Shown here one piece after another: positions 42,896 through 50,923 of a DNA stretch of 64,000 bases. This DNA comes from Baekduia soli (GTDB lineage Bacteria > Actinomycetota > Thermoleophilia > Solirubrobacterales > Solirubrobacteraceae): assembly GCF_007970665.1 (NCBI RefSeq), contig NZ_CP042430.1, positions 3,534,001-3,598,000 on the forward strand. Reading direction: 5' to 3'. The notes under the pieces are model-generated. The model was not told the origin of the DNA, did not search any database, and worked only from the letters and a program-made list of their open reading frames with translations. The translations under genes were made by a program, and so were the position numbers. Position 1 is the first letter of the stretch. Every line of letters begins with the position of its first letter.

Positions 42896-44073
42896 GTCTC
42901 CTCCTCCCGCTGGGGCTCCCAGCGGTTGACGGTGCGCCCGCGCAGGACGTTGCCCAGCGCCTGCAGCGAGGCCAGGTTGACCAGGCAGAAGTACGCCGGC
43001 AGGGCCAGGAGCCGGTGCCGGCCGGCCGGATGGCGGCCCAGCGCCAGGCCGGCGGCCCCGAGGCCGTAGACCCCGCCCTGGGCCAGCGCCGCCAGGCCGT
43101 ACAGGGGCGAGCGGCGCGCCAGGCGCAGCGTGGCGGCGAACACGACGAGCAGCGGCACGGCCATGAGCCGGCGCAGCACCTTGTGCGAGAAGAGCTGGAG
43201 CGCGTAGAAGCCGTGGCGCCGGGGGTCGAGCAGTGCCCGGCGCACGAGCACGGCGTTGAGCCCGCGCGTCATGACGCGCACCTTGCGCCCGTACTCCACC
43301 GAGGCGCTGGACCCGACGGGCTCGAACGCCATCGCGCCCGGGGCGAACACGAGCCGGCGGCCCTGGTCGATGACCCCCGTGGACGTCGTGAAGTCGTCGG
43401 TGACGCCCTCGGGCACCTCGCGGAACAGCGAGCGGCGGATCGCGTAGATCGCGCCCGTGGCGGAGATGACGTTGCCCGCGTCGGACTCGGCCTGCTTGAT
43501 CCTGCGGTCGATGTCCCAGTAGCCCCGCTCGCCGCTGGCGGCGCCGTCGAGGTCGCCGTCGTCGGGCAGGTAGCGCTGGTCGCCGGCCACGCCGCCGACC
43601 TCCTCGTCGGCGAACGGCGCGACGAGCTCGCGCAGCGCGTCGGCGGCGAACATCGAGTTGGCGTCGGAGAAGACCAGGATGTCGCCGGTGGCCTGCGCGA
43701 CGGCGGCGTTGAGGACGCCGGCCTTGCCCGTGCGCGGCAGGTCGAGGACCCGAACCCGGTCGCCGTCCCCGGCGGCGGCCTCCGCGGCCCGGGCGACCGT
43801 CGCGTCGGTCGAGCCGTCGGAGGCGATGAGGATCTCGACGCGGTCGGCGGGGTAGTCGAGCGCGAGCAGGTTGGCGACCTTGGCGCCGATCGCGGCCTGC
43901 TCGTTGTGGGCGGCGATGACGATGGAGACCGTCGGGGTCACGGGGCCGCTGGCGAAGGCCCGCGGCCGGACGCGGGCCCGCGCGAGGATCACGAGCGGGA
44001 ACGCGGCGTAGGTCCAGCCGATGAGCGCCGCGCCGCCCCAGAACGCGGCGTGCGAGGGTCGCCGGGGCGTCAT
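42892..44073 (-). CDS. Family 2 membrane glycosyltransferase
   Basis: 393 residues from ATG 44073, overlapping the stop of the next gene upstream (ATGA). The GT-A core starts at about residue 45 with VSIVIAAHNEQAAIGAKVAN; ILIASDGSTDATV and FSDANSM hold the nucleotide-sugar Asp residues, and a late QxxRW-like region reads EYGRKVRVMTRGLNAV. Membrane helices lie at the N-terminus and in the last 110 residues. It probably adds one sugar to the lipid-linked repeat unit. Confidence 0.88.
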   Translation of the reverse strand: MTPRRPSHAAFWGGAALIGWTYAAFPLVILARARVRPRAFASGPVTPTVSIVIAAHNEQAAIGAKVANLLALDYPADRVEILIASDGSTDATVARAAEAAAGDGDRVRVLDLPRTGKAGVLNAAVAQATGDILVFSDANSMFAADALRELVAPFADEEVGGVAGDQRYLPDDGDLDGAASGERGYWDIDRRIKQAESDAGNVISATGAIYAIRRSLFREVPEGVTDDFTTSTGVIDQGRRLVFAPGAMAFEPVGSSASVEYGRKVRVMTRGLNAVLVRRALLDPRRHGFYALQLFSHKVLRRLMAVPLLVVFAATLRLARRSPLYGLAALAQGGVYGLGAAGLALGRHPAGRHRLLALPAYFCLVNLASLQALGNVLRGRTVNRWEPQREEET

Positions 44074-46274
44074 GCGGCCATCCCCGCGACGTCGTCGCCG
44101 GAGGCGGCGGCCGCGGCCGTGGCGCCCATGTGCTCCAGCAGGCGGTCGATGCTGCGCTCCACGTCGAACTCGGCCTCGACGCGACGGCGCCCCTGCTCGC
44201 CGAGGCGGCGGCGCAGCTCGGGATCGGCGTGCAGGCGGGCCAGCGCGTCGGCGATCGCCTCGGCGTCGCCCGGCTCGGTCAGCAGACCGGCGACGCCGTC
44301 GACGACGAGCTCGGGAATGCCCGACAGGCGGCTGGACACGACGGGCAGGCCCGTGCTCATGCCCTCCATGAGCACGACGGGGATGCCCTCGCGCTTGCCG
44401 CCCGAGGTGGGCACGCTGGGCGCCACGAGCACGTGGGCGTCGCGCAGCTGCGCGGCGACCTCGGGGCCGGTCGCGGCGCCGAGCAGCTCGACGCTGCCGG
44501 TCAGGCCGCCCTCGGCGATCCGGGCCTCGAGCGCCTCGCGGTCCTCGCCGTCGCCGATGAAGCGGCAGCGGACCGGGATCCCGCGCTGCGTCAGCAGGCG
44601 GCAGGCCTCGACGAGGTGGCCCTGGCCCTTGACCTCGTGCAGCGTGCCGACGCAGACGATTCGCAGCGGGCCGTCCTGCGGCGGGCGGTCGCCGCCCCGG
44701 GCGGCGTCGAAGCGGCTCGTGTCCACGCCGGCGCGGATGATGTGGACCTTGTCGGCGAAGCGCCCGCCGCACTCGTCGATGATGAGGCGGCGGTTGTACT
44801 CCGACACGGTGGCCACGAACGCGGCCTCGGCGACCTTCTCGGGCAGCATCCGCCGTTCGACGTGCAGGTCGGAGCCGTGGCCGGTGAACGAGAACGGCAG
44901 GCCGGTCAGCCGGTGGATGATGAGCCCGGCGACGGCCGGGTGCGTGGCGAAGTGGCAGTGCACGTGCGTGACGCCGTCGCGCTGCATGAGGCGCGCCATG
45001 TGGGCGGCCTTGGGGAAGATGCCGATCCCCCCGACCATGAAGTTCAGGCTGCCGAACGTGCCGGTGATCACGTCGCGCAGCGCACCGAGGTAGGCCTGCG
45101 GGTCCCGGCGCAGCCAGTGCAGCTGGCTGGCGAGGACCGCGGGCGAGATCGCGGGCTGGTAGTGCGCGCGGTCCACGACGGCCTGGGCCTCGGGGTGCAC
45201 GAGCGTCGCGCGCTCGCGCAGCAGCGGGTAGGTCTCGACGCGCACGCCGCGGCGCTCCATGGCCAGCAGCTCGGTGAGGATGAACGTCTCGCTGATCTTG
45301 GGGAAGCGGGACATCATGTAGGCCACGACCGGGGTCTGGCCGGGCGGCGGGACCGGGCGCGCCGCGGCGGCGGCGCCGCGCGGCGGCAGCGCGAGCTGGG
45401 CGCGCAGGACCGCCACGTTGGTGCGCCGGCCGACGTTGATGCGGTCCAGGCGCAGGGGATCGGCCGCCGCCAGGTCGTTGACCCCGCGGCGCGTGCTGAA
45501 GGCCAGCGGGATGCCGGCCTCGGCGACCATGGCCGCGGCGGCGTCCGACACGCCGCCGGAGGGATAGGCGAAGGCCGGCGCCGACGAGCCGGCCTCGCGG
45601 CGCAGGTCCTCGATCGAGCCGGCGATCTCCTCGCGCAGGGCGTGGTCGGGCAGGCGGTCCAGCCGCGGGTGCGTGCGGGTGTGCGGCGCGAGGTCGACGC
45701 CGGCGGCGCCGAGCGCGCGAAGCGCGTCCCAGCCCAGGACGCGGGCCGCGGGGTCGACGTCGACGCCCGCCTGGGTGGCAAGGTCGTCCACGAGCGCCAT
45801 GGCGTCCTCGTGGGGCAGCGTCTTGACGTGCTCGCGCAGCGTCCGGTAGGCGGTCAGGCGCTCGTCGTCGCCCGTGAACACCAGGGTCCCCAGCGGCGTG
45901 CGCAGCGCCGCCGGCCCGCGCAGCACGGCCGCGTGCAGGCGGTCCCACCAGAAGCGGGCGTCGGTGTCGGGGTAGCCCGTGGGGACGAAGAGCACCGGCC
46001 GGATGCCGTGGGCGCGCAGGACGGGCCACGCGACGTCGCGGAAGTCGGTGTAGGCGTCGTCGAAGGTGACGAGCACCGCGCCCCTGCGCAGCGGGGCGCC
46101 GCCGGTCCGGGCCGCGAGCACGTCGGCCAGCCCGACCGCGCGGCCGCTGCGGGCCAGCCAGCGCATCTGGCGCGCAAAGCCCTGCGGGGTGGTGCTGACG
46201 ATCCCGGGCGGGCCCTGGCCGGGCCCGGCGAGCCGGTGGTAGGTCAGGACCGAGAGCGTGCCCTCACGCCGCAT
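44070..46274 (-). CDS. Fusion of polysaccharide deacetylase (NodB type) and family 4 glycosyltransferase
   Basis: 734 residues. Residues 1-295 form a NodB-type deacetylase with TFDDAYTDF at 70-78 (metal and base Asp), the metal His region APHTRTHPRLD near 200 and FAYPSGGVSDAA. From about 310 a GT4 enzyme begins (VVAYMMSRFPKISETFILTE) with HVHCHFATHPA, TGHGSDLHVE, IVCVGTLHEVKGQGHLVEA and EGIPVVLMEGMSTGLPVV. The two parts occur as separate genes elsewhere. The junction is clean, in frame and without a linker repeat. It could deacetylate an N-acetylated sugar and add the next residue. Confidence 0.85.
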   Translation of the reverse strand: MRREGTLSVLTYHRLAGPGQGPPGIVSTTPQGFARQMRWLARSGRAVGLADVLAARTGGAPLRRGAVLVTFDDAYTDFRDVAWPVLRAHGIRPVLFVPTGYPDTDARFWWDRLHAAVLRGPAALRTPLGTLVFTGDDERLTAYRTLREHVKTLPHEDAMALVDDLATQAGVDVDPAARVLGWDALRALGAAGVDLAPHTRTHPRLDRLPDHALREEIAGSIEDLRREAGSSAPAFAYPSGGVSDAAAAMVAEAGIPLAFSTRRGVNDLAAADPLRLDRINVGRRTNVAVLRAQLALPPRGAAAAARPVPPPGQTPVVAYMMSRFPKISETFILTELLAMERRGVRVETYPLLRERATLVHPEAQAVVDRAHYQPAISPAVLASQLHWLRRDPQAYLGALRDVITGTFGSLNFMVGGIGIFPKAAHMARLMQRDGVTHVHCHFATHPAVAGLIIHRLTGLPFSFTGHGSDLHVERRMLPEKVAEAAFVATVSEYNRRLIIDECGGRFADKVHIIRAGVDTSRFDAARGGDRPPQDGPLRIVCVGTLHEVKGQGHLVEACRLLTQRGIPVRCRFIGDGEDREALEARIAEGGLTGSVELLGAATGPEVAAQLRDAHVLVAPSVPTSGGKREGIPVVLMEGMSTGLPVVSSRLSGIPELVVDGVAGLLTEPGDAEAIADALARLHADPELRRRLGEQGRRRVEAEFDVERSIDRLLEHMGATAAAAASGDDVAGMAA

Positions 46275-47466
46275 GGCGGGCCTTCCCGAACAGGGCGCCG
46301 GCGACCTGGGCGACCTCGGCCAGCCCCGGCGAGGGGTCCTCGCGGCTGAGCACGTCGAAGCCGTCGCGCGGGTTGACGAGCCGCAGCGCGGCCGTCACGC
46401 CGGCGCTGCGCGGCGGCGAGGCCAGGAACGGGTAGCGGCGCGCGCGGCGCAGCACGGAGCCGATCCAGATGAGCTCGAGGCGCAGGTTGCGCGAGCGCAC
46501 GCCGACACGCGGCGGCGGGCCGCCCGGCGGGGGGCCGCCCGTGTGCAGCCGGGCGAGGCCGAGCGGGAAGTCCGCGCCGCTCTTGACCGCCAGGGGCAGC
46601 GAGCCCCAGATGCGGCCGTTGATCTCCATCAGCGTCGCGCGGCCGTCACCGACGAGGAACTCGACCATGGCCAGGCCGGTCCACTTCAGCTCGCGCATGA
46701 GCCGGGTGGCCTGGTCGAGCATCGCGGGGTCCAGCGGCACGCTCTCGCGCAGCGCGCTGGCGCCGCCGGTGATCGGGACCTCGTGCAGGCGCCGGTGCTG
46801 GAAGGCGAGCAGGACCTCGCCGTCGTCGAGCAGCAGCTCGACGCCGTGGCCCTCCCCCGCGCGGTACTCCTGCAGCAGCACGGGCACGCGGCCCTCGAGG
46901 CCGGCCATGACCCGGGCCAGCACCTCGGGCGACTCGGCGTAGGTGACCTGGAAGCGGTCGACGCCGCCGGGGCGCACGACGCGCGACCGGGCCGGCTTGA
47001 CGACCAGCGGCCAGCCCAGCGCCGGTGCCGCGGCCAGGGCCTCGGCGGTCGTGGCGACCAGTTTCGTGCGCGGGACGGGCACGCCCAGGCGCTGGGCCAG
47101 CGCGACGGTCGCGGCCTTGTCGGAGACCTGGTCCAGCGCGGCCGCGTCGGGCATCGCCAGGGCGCTGACGCCCGCGAAGCGCTCGCGCGCCGCCGACAGC
47201 GGCAGCAGCAGCTCGTCGCTGACGGGGATGATGAGGTCGATCCCGCGGTTGGTGGCCTCGGCGAGCAGGAGCTCGACGACGCCCTCGGGGTCCTGCAGCG
47301 GGTCGGGGTAGACGAGCGTGTGCGCGGCGAAGCGCGAGCGGAAGCCGGCGCTGGCCGCCGTGCTGTCGGCCGCGGTGACCTCCCAGCCGGCGCGGCCGAG
47401 CGAGCGGATCACGGCGATCGCGCTGCCGCGGCCCGCGTCGGTGACCAGCACGCGGCGCGCGCTCAC
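46264..47466 (-). CDS. ATP-grasp protein of the polysaccharide operon
   Basis: 400 residues from GTG 47466, overlapping the upstream stop (GTGA) and the downstream start by 11 bases. An N-terminal Rossmann-like region (VLVTDAGRGSAIAVIRSLG) precedes the ATP-grasp fold (about 110-300) with WPLVVKPARSR, VPVLLQEYRAGEGHGVELLL and the metal-binding FLVGDGRATLMEINGRIWGS. It resembles carbamoyl-phosphate-synthase-like ligases, which join a carboxylate to an amine or similar. An amino-acid or peptide decoration of a uronic acid is one possibility. Substrates are unknown. Confidence 0.82.
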   Translation of the reverse strand: MSARRVLVTDAGRGSAIAVIRSLGRAGWEVTAADSTAASAGFRSRFAAHTLVYPDPLQDPEGVVELLLAEATNRGIDLIIPVSDELLLPLSAARERFAGVSALAMPDAAALDQVSDKAATVALAQRLGVPVPRTKLVATTAEALAAAPALGWPLVVKPARSRVVRPGGVDRFQVTYAESPEVLARVMAGLEGRVPVLLQEYRAGEGHGVELLLDDGEVLLAFQHRRLHEVPITGGASALRESVPLDPAMLDQATRLMRELKWTGLAMVEFLVGDGRATLMEINGRIWGSLPLAVKSGADFPLGLARLHTGGPPPGGPPPRVGVRSRNLRLELIWIGSVLRRARRYPFLASPPRSAGVTAALRLVNPRDGFDVLSREDPSPGLAEVAQVAGALFGKARHAA

Positions 47467-48143
47467 CGCGCGGCCCCGTAGTCGCGGATGATCGTCTCGA
47501 CCTGGCCGATGACGTCGGGCAGCGGCTGGGTGGCCGGCACCACGACGAAGTCCGCGAGCTCGGAGCCGAGGCGCAGGTAGTCCTCGCGGCGGCGGGTCAG
47601 CGACTGGATCGTCCCCTCCCCCTTGCGCGCGAACAGGACCTCTGCGGGCGCGTCGAGGAAGATCACGAGGTCGGGCTGCGGATAGGTCTTGGCCAGCAGC
47701 CAGCCGTGCACGCGGCGGCTCCAGGTCCGGTCCTCACCCGTGATGTCGGCCGCGTGGTAGTCGGCGACGAAGTGGCGGTCGAACAGCGCGATCGAGCCGC
47801 GGCGCTGGGCGCGCCACGCGATGCCCTGGCGGTACCACTCCTCGGCGAAGCGGTTGGTCAGCCGCAGCGATGAACGCACGGAGCGCTTGACGCGCTTGGG
47901 CAGGCTGGCCGGCTCCAGGCGCTTGGGCTCGCGCGGCCCGGCGGTGTCCGGCGGCGCCCCGCGGGCCTTCTTGATGCGGTGGGCCAGCCGCGTCGTCGGC
48001 AGCACGTGGTTGCTGGAGTCCACGCTGACGCCCATGTAGACGTAGATCAGCGGGAGGTCGGTCTGCTGCTCCAGCGCGCGGGCGACCGTCGTCTTGCCCG
48101 CGCCGTCACAGCCGATGAGCGCGACGGAGAACCCGCCGCTCAC
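47463..48143 (-). CDS. Thymidylate-kinase-like P-loop kinase
   Basis: 226 residues from GTG 48143, overlapping the upstream stop (GTGA). The Walker A motif is GCDGAGKTT at about 11-19. FDRHFVADYHA and the late LDAPAEVLFARKGEG match the DR(Y/H) and lid regions of the TMK family. Such proteins within glycan loci are not thymidylate kinases; they probably phosphorylate another small molecule or carrier. Its place between an ATP-grasp protein and a glycosyltransferase, with coupled overlaps, supports a role in polymer tailoring. Confidence 0.8.
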   Translation of the reverse strand: MSGGFSVALIGCDGAGKTTVARALEQQTDLPLIYVYMGVSVDSSNHVLPTTRLAHRIKKARGAPPDTAGPREPKRLEPASLPKRVKRSVRSSLRLTNRFAEEWYRQGIAWRAQRRGSIALFDRHFVADYHAADITGEDRTWSRRVHGWLLAKTYPQPDLVIFLDAPAEVLFARKGEGTIQSLTRRREDYLRLGSELADFVVVPATQPLPDVIGQVETIIRDYGAAR

Positions 48144-49348
48144 GCGCCCGCTCCCTCGCCGGGGGCCGAGGCCGCCACGGAAGCGGTCGCCGGGCGGCCG
48201 GCGGCCTCGTGCAGCACGGCGTCGACGCGGGCGACCGCCGACGGCCAGGAGAAGTGCTCGACGACGAACGCGCGTCCGGCGGCGGCACGGCGCTCGCGCT
48301 GCGCCGGATCGGCGAGCAGGTCGACGATGGCGGCGGCCAGCGTCGTGTCGTCCTCGGCGATGACGACCGGGGCCGCCGCGCTGCCGGCGACCAGGCCGGC
48401 GGCGGCGATCGGGGTGGTCACGACGGGGAGTTCCATGGCGAGTGCCTCCAAGAGCTTGTTCTGGATGCCCGCCGCGAAGCGCAGCGGCGCGCAGTAGACG
48501 GCCGCCTCCTCGAGGTGCGGGCGAAGGTCGTCGACGGTGCCGGTGACGGTCACGCCGCCGGCCTCCTGGGCGTCGGCACGCAGGCGCGCGAGCGGGTCTC
48601 GGCCGGCCAGGATGACGCCCGCGTCGGGGACCGACGCGCGCACGAGCGGCAGGATGCCGCGCACGAGGCGCTGGGCGGCGTCGTCGTTGGGGCGGTAGGC
48701 CATCGCGCCGGAGAACGCGATCGCGGGCCGGTCCGACGAGGCGCGGCCGCGCGTCCAGTACTCCAGGTCGACGCCGTTGGGGACGATCGTCCCGCTGCGC
48801 GCGCCGACGGCCTCGCGGTCGCGCTCGGACGCGAAGAGCAGGTGCGGCGTCTTGGTGACGATTCGCCGTTCGATGGAGCGGATCTCGGCCAGGCGCACGC
48901 GCAGCATCGCCCGGCGCCGGGTCTGCGAGGTCACCGCCAGCTCGCCGGCCAGCCGGATCGACGCGGCGTCGCAGACGTCGATGACGAGCGGCGTGTCGCC
49001 CACCGCCGACAGGACGGGGAACGTGTCCTTGCCGCTGACGAGCACGGCGTCGTAGCCGCCGCCGGCCATCTCGGCGGCCACGGCGCGGCGCAGCTCTCCG
49101 GCCGCCCGGCGCAGGCGCAGGCTGCGGGCGGTCGGGCTCGCGCCCGGCGCCCCTTCGCCGAAGACCTGCAGGCGGTCGACGTAGGGCGCCAGCTCGGGCC
49201 ACGCCTCCTGCGGCACCGCCGGACGGCGGGTGAGCGACAGGTGGGTGATGTCGTGACGGGCCGACAGGCCGCGCAGGAAGTGGAAGTGGCGCAGGTAGCC
49301 GCTCGTCAGCGGCCACGGCACCTCGGCGGTCACGTACAGGAGCTTCAT
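48140..49348 (-). CDS. Family 4 glycosyltransferase
   Basis: 402 residues from ATG 49348 (ATGA overlap with the upstream gene). The N-terminal domain opens with LLYVTAEVPWPLTSGYLRHF, typical of this group, and the C-terminal nucleotide-sugar domain carries GTIVPNGVDLEYW, AFSGAMAYRPNDDA and APLRFAAGIQNKLLEALAME. No membrane segment; a peripheral cytoplasmic enzyme. The longer frame upstream is shadow of the APH-like gene. Confidence 0.87.
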   Translation of the reverse strand: MKLLYVTAEVPWPLTSGYLRHFHFLRGLSARHDITHLSLTRRPAVPQEAWPELAPYVDRLQVFGEGAPGASPTARSLRLRRAAGELRRAVAAEMAGGGYDAVLVSGKDTFPVLSAVGDTPLVIDVCDAASIRLAGELAVTSQTRRRAMLRVRLAEIRSIERRIVTKTPHLLFASERDREAVGARSGTIVPNGVDLEYWTRGRASSDRPAIAFSGAMAYRPNDDAAQRLVRGILPLVRASVPDAGVILAGRDPLARLRADAQEAGGVTVTGTVDDLRPHLEEAAVYCAPLRFAAGIQNKLLEALAMELPVVTTPIAAAGLVAGSAAAPVVIAEDDTTLAAAIVDLLADPAQRERRAAAGRAFVVEHFSWPSAVARVDAVLHEAAGRPATASVAASAPGEGAGA

Positions 49349-50349
49349 GCCACGGCCCGATCGGTCAGCGTATGACCCGCGGCCCCGGTCGCGAGCGCGA
49401 GGTCCCAGAGGGCGAGATGGCGGCCCGCGGCGTCGCGGTCGCCGATGCGGGGCGTCAGGCCCGCGGCCAGCGCGCCCGCGACGACGCGCGCGCAGCCGAC
49501 GGCGACGAGCGCCCCGTGCAGCCCGGGGTCGACGCCCAGGCGCGCGAGGTGGCCGGCGACGACCTCCCCGGCCCAGGCCTGGCGGCCGTGGAAGGCCTCG
49601 GCGACGGCCTGCTCCGGCGGGCGGCGCGAGGCCGCCACGGCCGCGTAGGCGCAGAAGAAGGCGACGTCGTGGCCGGGAGGGCCCGCGTGCTCGGCGCGCT
49701 CGAAGTCCAGCACCCCGAGGCGGCCGTCGTCGTCGAGCAGCAGGTTCGGGTGGCCGAGGTCGCCGTGCTCGAAGACCCACGGCACCCCGGCCGCCGCCAC
49801 GCGCTCGGCCAGCGGCAGCGTGCGGCGGGCGAGGTCGCTGACGAGGCCGTCGACGCCCGGGCGGGCGGCGAGCTCGCACAGCGGCCGGACCAGGACGCGC
49901 GCGACGGTCTCGGGCGCCGGCGGGGCGGCGGTGGCGGCCGCAAGGCGGTCACACCACGCCGTGACCTTGGCGACGACCCCCGCGCGGTCGGCGTGCACCA
50001 CGGCCGTGCTGGCCGGGGTGCCGCGCAGCGCACGCTGGAGCAGCAGCGGGTGGTGCAGGTCCTCGTCGAACGCGACGACGCCCGGCGTGCTGCCGTCGTC
50101 GCCCAGGGCGGCCGCGACGGCGCGCAGGTTGGAGGCCTCGACGGCCAGGGCGCCGTCGTCGCCGGGCCGGCGCGGCAGCTTGGCGGCCAGGACGGGCGCC
50201 CCGTCGGCGCCGAGGATGAGGATCACCACGTGCGCCGACAGCGCGAACCGGGGCGTGATGAGCACGAACGGCGGGTCCTCGGGCAGGCCGAGGGCGTCGA
50301 GCGCCAGCGCAGCGCGGTGCTCACGGAGGTAGGTGGCGACGACGTTCAT
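49345..50349 (-). CDS. APH-like phosphotransferase of the polysaccharide operon
   Basis: 334 residues from ATG 50349 (ATGA overlap on both sides). The N-lobe holds VLAAKLPRRPGDDGALAVE with the nucleotide-binding Lys. The catalytic loop is FEHGDLGHPNLLLD, and the metal Asp is in LGVLDFERAEHAGP. It belongs to the aminoglycoside/choline kinase fold, but the context points to phosphorylation of a sugar, lipid carrier or similar molecule. Antibiotic resistance is not suggested by anything nearby. Confidence 0.82.
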   Translation of the reverse strand: MNVVATYLREHRAALALDALGLPEDPPFVLITPRFALSAHVVILILGADGAPVLAAKLPRRPGDDGALAVEASNLRAVAAALGDDGSTPGVVAFDEDLHHPLLLQRALRGTPASTAVVHADRAGVVAKVTAWCDRLAAATAAPPAPETVARVLVRPLCELAARPGVDGLVSDLARRTLPLAERVAAAGVPWVFEHGDLGHPNLLLDDDGRLGVLDFERAEHAGPPGHDVAFFCAYAAVAASRRPPEQAVAEAFHGRQAWAGEVVAGHLARLGVDPGLHGALVAVGCARVVAGALAAGLTPRIGDRDAAGRHLALWDLALATGAAGHTLTDRAVA

Positions 50350-50882
50350 GACGGCACCCGGGCCACGACGACCGCGTGGTCGACGACCAGAGCGAAGAGG
50401 GGTGTACGCGCCAGCGTACGCGCCAGGCGCACCCGAAGCCGCAGGGCGGCGCCCGGGTCGCGGCGGTCCAGCGCATGGCGCAGGGCCTGCGACCGCATGG
50501 GAACGATCTCCCTGCAGCGCTGGACGTCGGGCCACATCCAGTGCGCGGCGACGTCCTCGAAGCCGCGGCGGCGCAGGCGGGCGGCGAGGCCGACGGCGGC
50601 CCGCCCACCGGCCTCGGCGACGATCCACGCGCCGGCGGGCGCGTGCTCGATGGCCTCGGCCATCTCGTGGCGCGTGCCGGTCAGCACGACGACATCGAAC
50701 CCCTCGAGCTCGGTCGCGGGGGCGCGCTCGACGACCGTGCTGACCTCGCGCAGGGCGGCGAGCAGCTCGGGCTGGCGCGGCGCGGGGTAGGCGACCCGCC
50801 CGAGGTCGGGATCGGGCAGCAGGAACCGCCAGTCGACGCGACGGACGTCGGCATGCGCGGTAGGGCTCATGGTCGCGGTCAT
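50346..50882 (-). CDS. Uncharacterised protein at the head of the polysaccharide operon
   Basis: 178 residues from ATG 50882 with AGGAGG 9 bases upstream. It contains VDWRFLLPDPDLGRVAY near the start, a hydrophobic beta-strand FDVVVLTG and an alpha/beta pattern (AGAWIVAEAGGRAAVGLAAR, FEDVAAHWMWPDVQRCREIV) that may be a reduced Rossmann or methyltransferase-like fold without a clear SAM glycine motif. It shares a stop-start overlap with the APH-like gene, so the two proteins are made together. I do not recognise the family. Confidence 0.7.
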   Translation of the reverse strand: MTATMSPTAHADVRRVDWRFLLPDPDLGRVAYPAPRQPELLAALREVSTVVERAPATELEGFDVVVLTGTRHEMAEAIEHAPAGAWIVAEAGGRAAVGLAARLRRRGFEDVAAHWMWPDVQRCREIVPMRSQALRHALDRRDPGAALRLRVRLARTLARTPLFALVVDHAVVVARVPS

Positions 50883-50907
50883 CGTCCACCTCCTCCGGTT
50901 CTGCAGC

Positions 50908-50913
50908 TACGGT
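50908..50913 (+). promoter_or_regulatory. Possible -10 element of the HprK-like gene
   Basis: TACGGT ends 10 bases before ATG 50924. Only 41 bases separate this gene from the divergent eight-gene operon, so both promoters share this gap. Confidence 0.35.
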
Positions 50914-50923
50914 TCGCGCCTCG

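Noticed and set aside
47463-48143. True thymidylate kinase
   Set aside because: The P-loop matches, but the context and the long charged insert (about residues 55-85) speak for a locus-specific kinase.
49345-50349. Aminoglycoside resistance gene
   Set aside because: The APH fold is present, but the gene is locked by overlaps into a polysaccharide operon; no mobile element or resistance context is seen.
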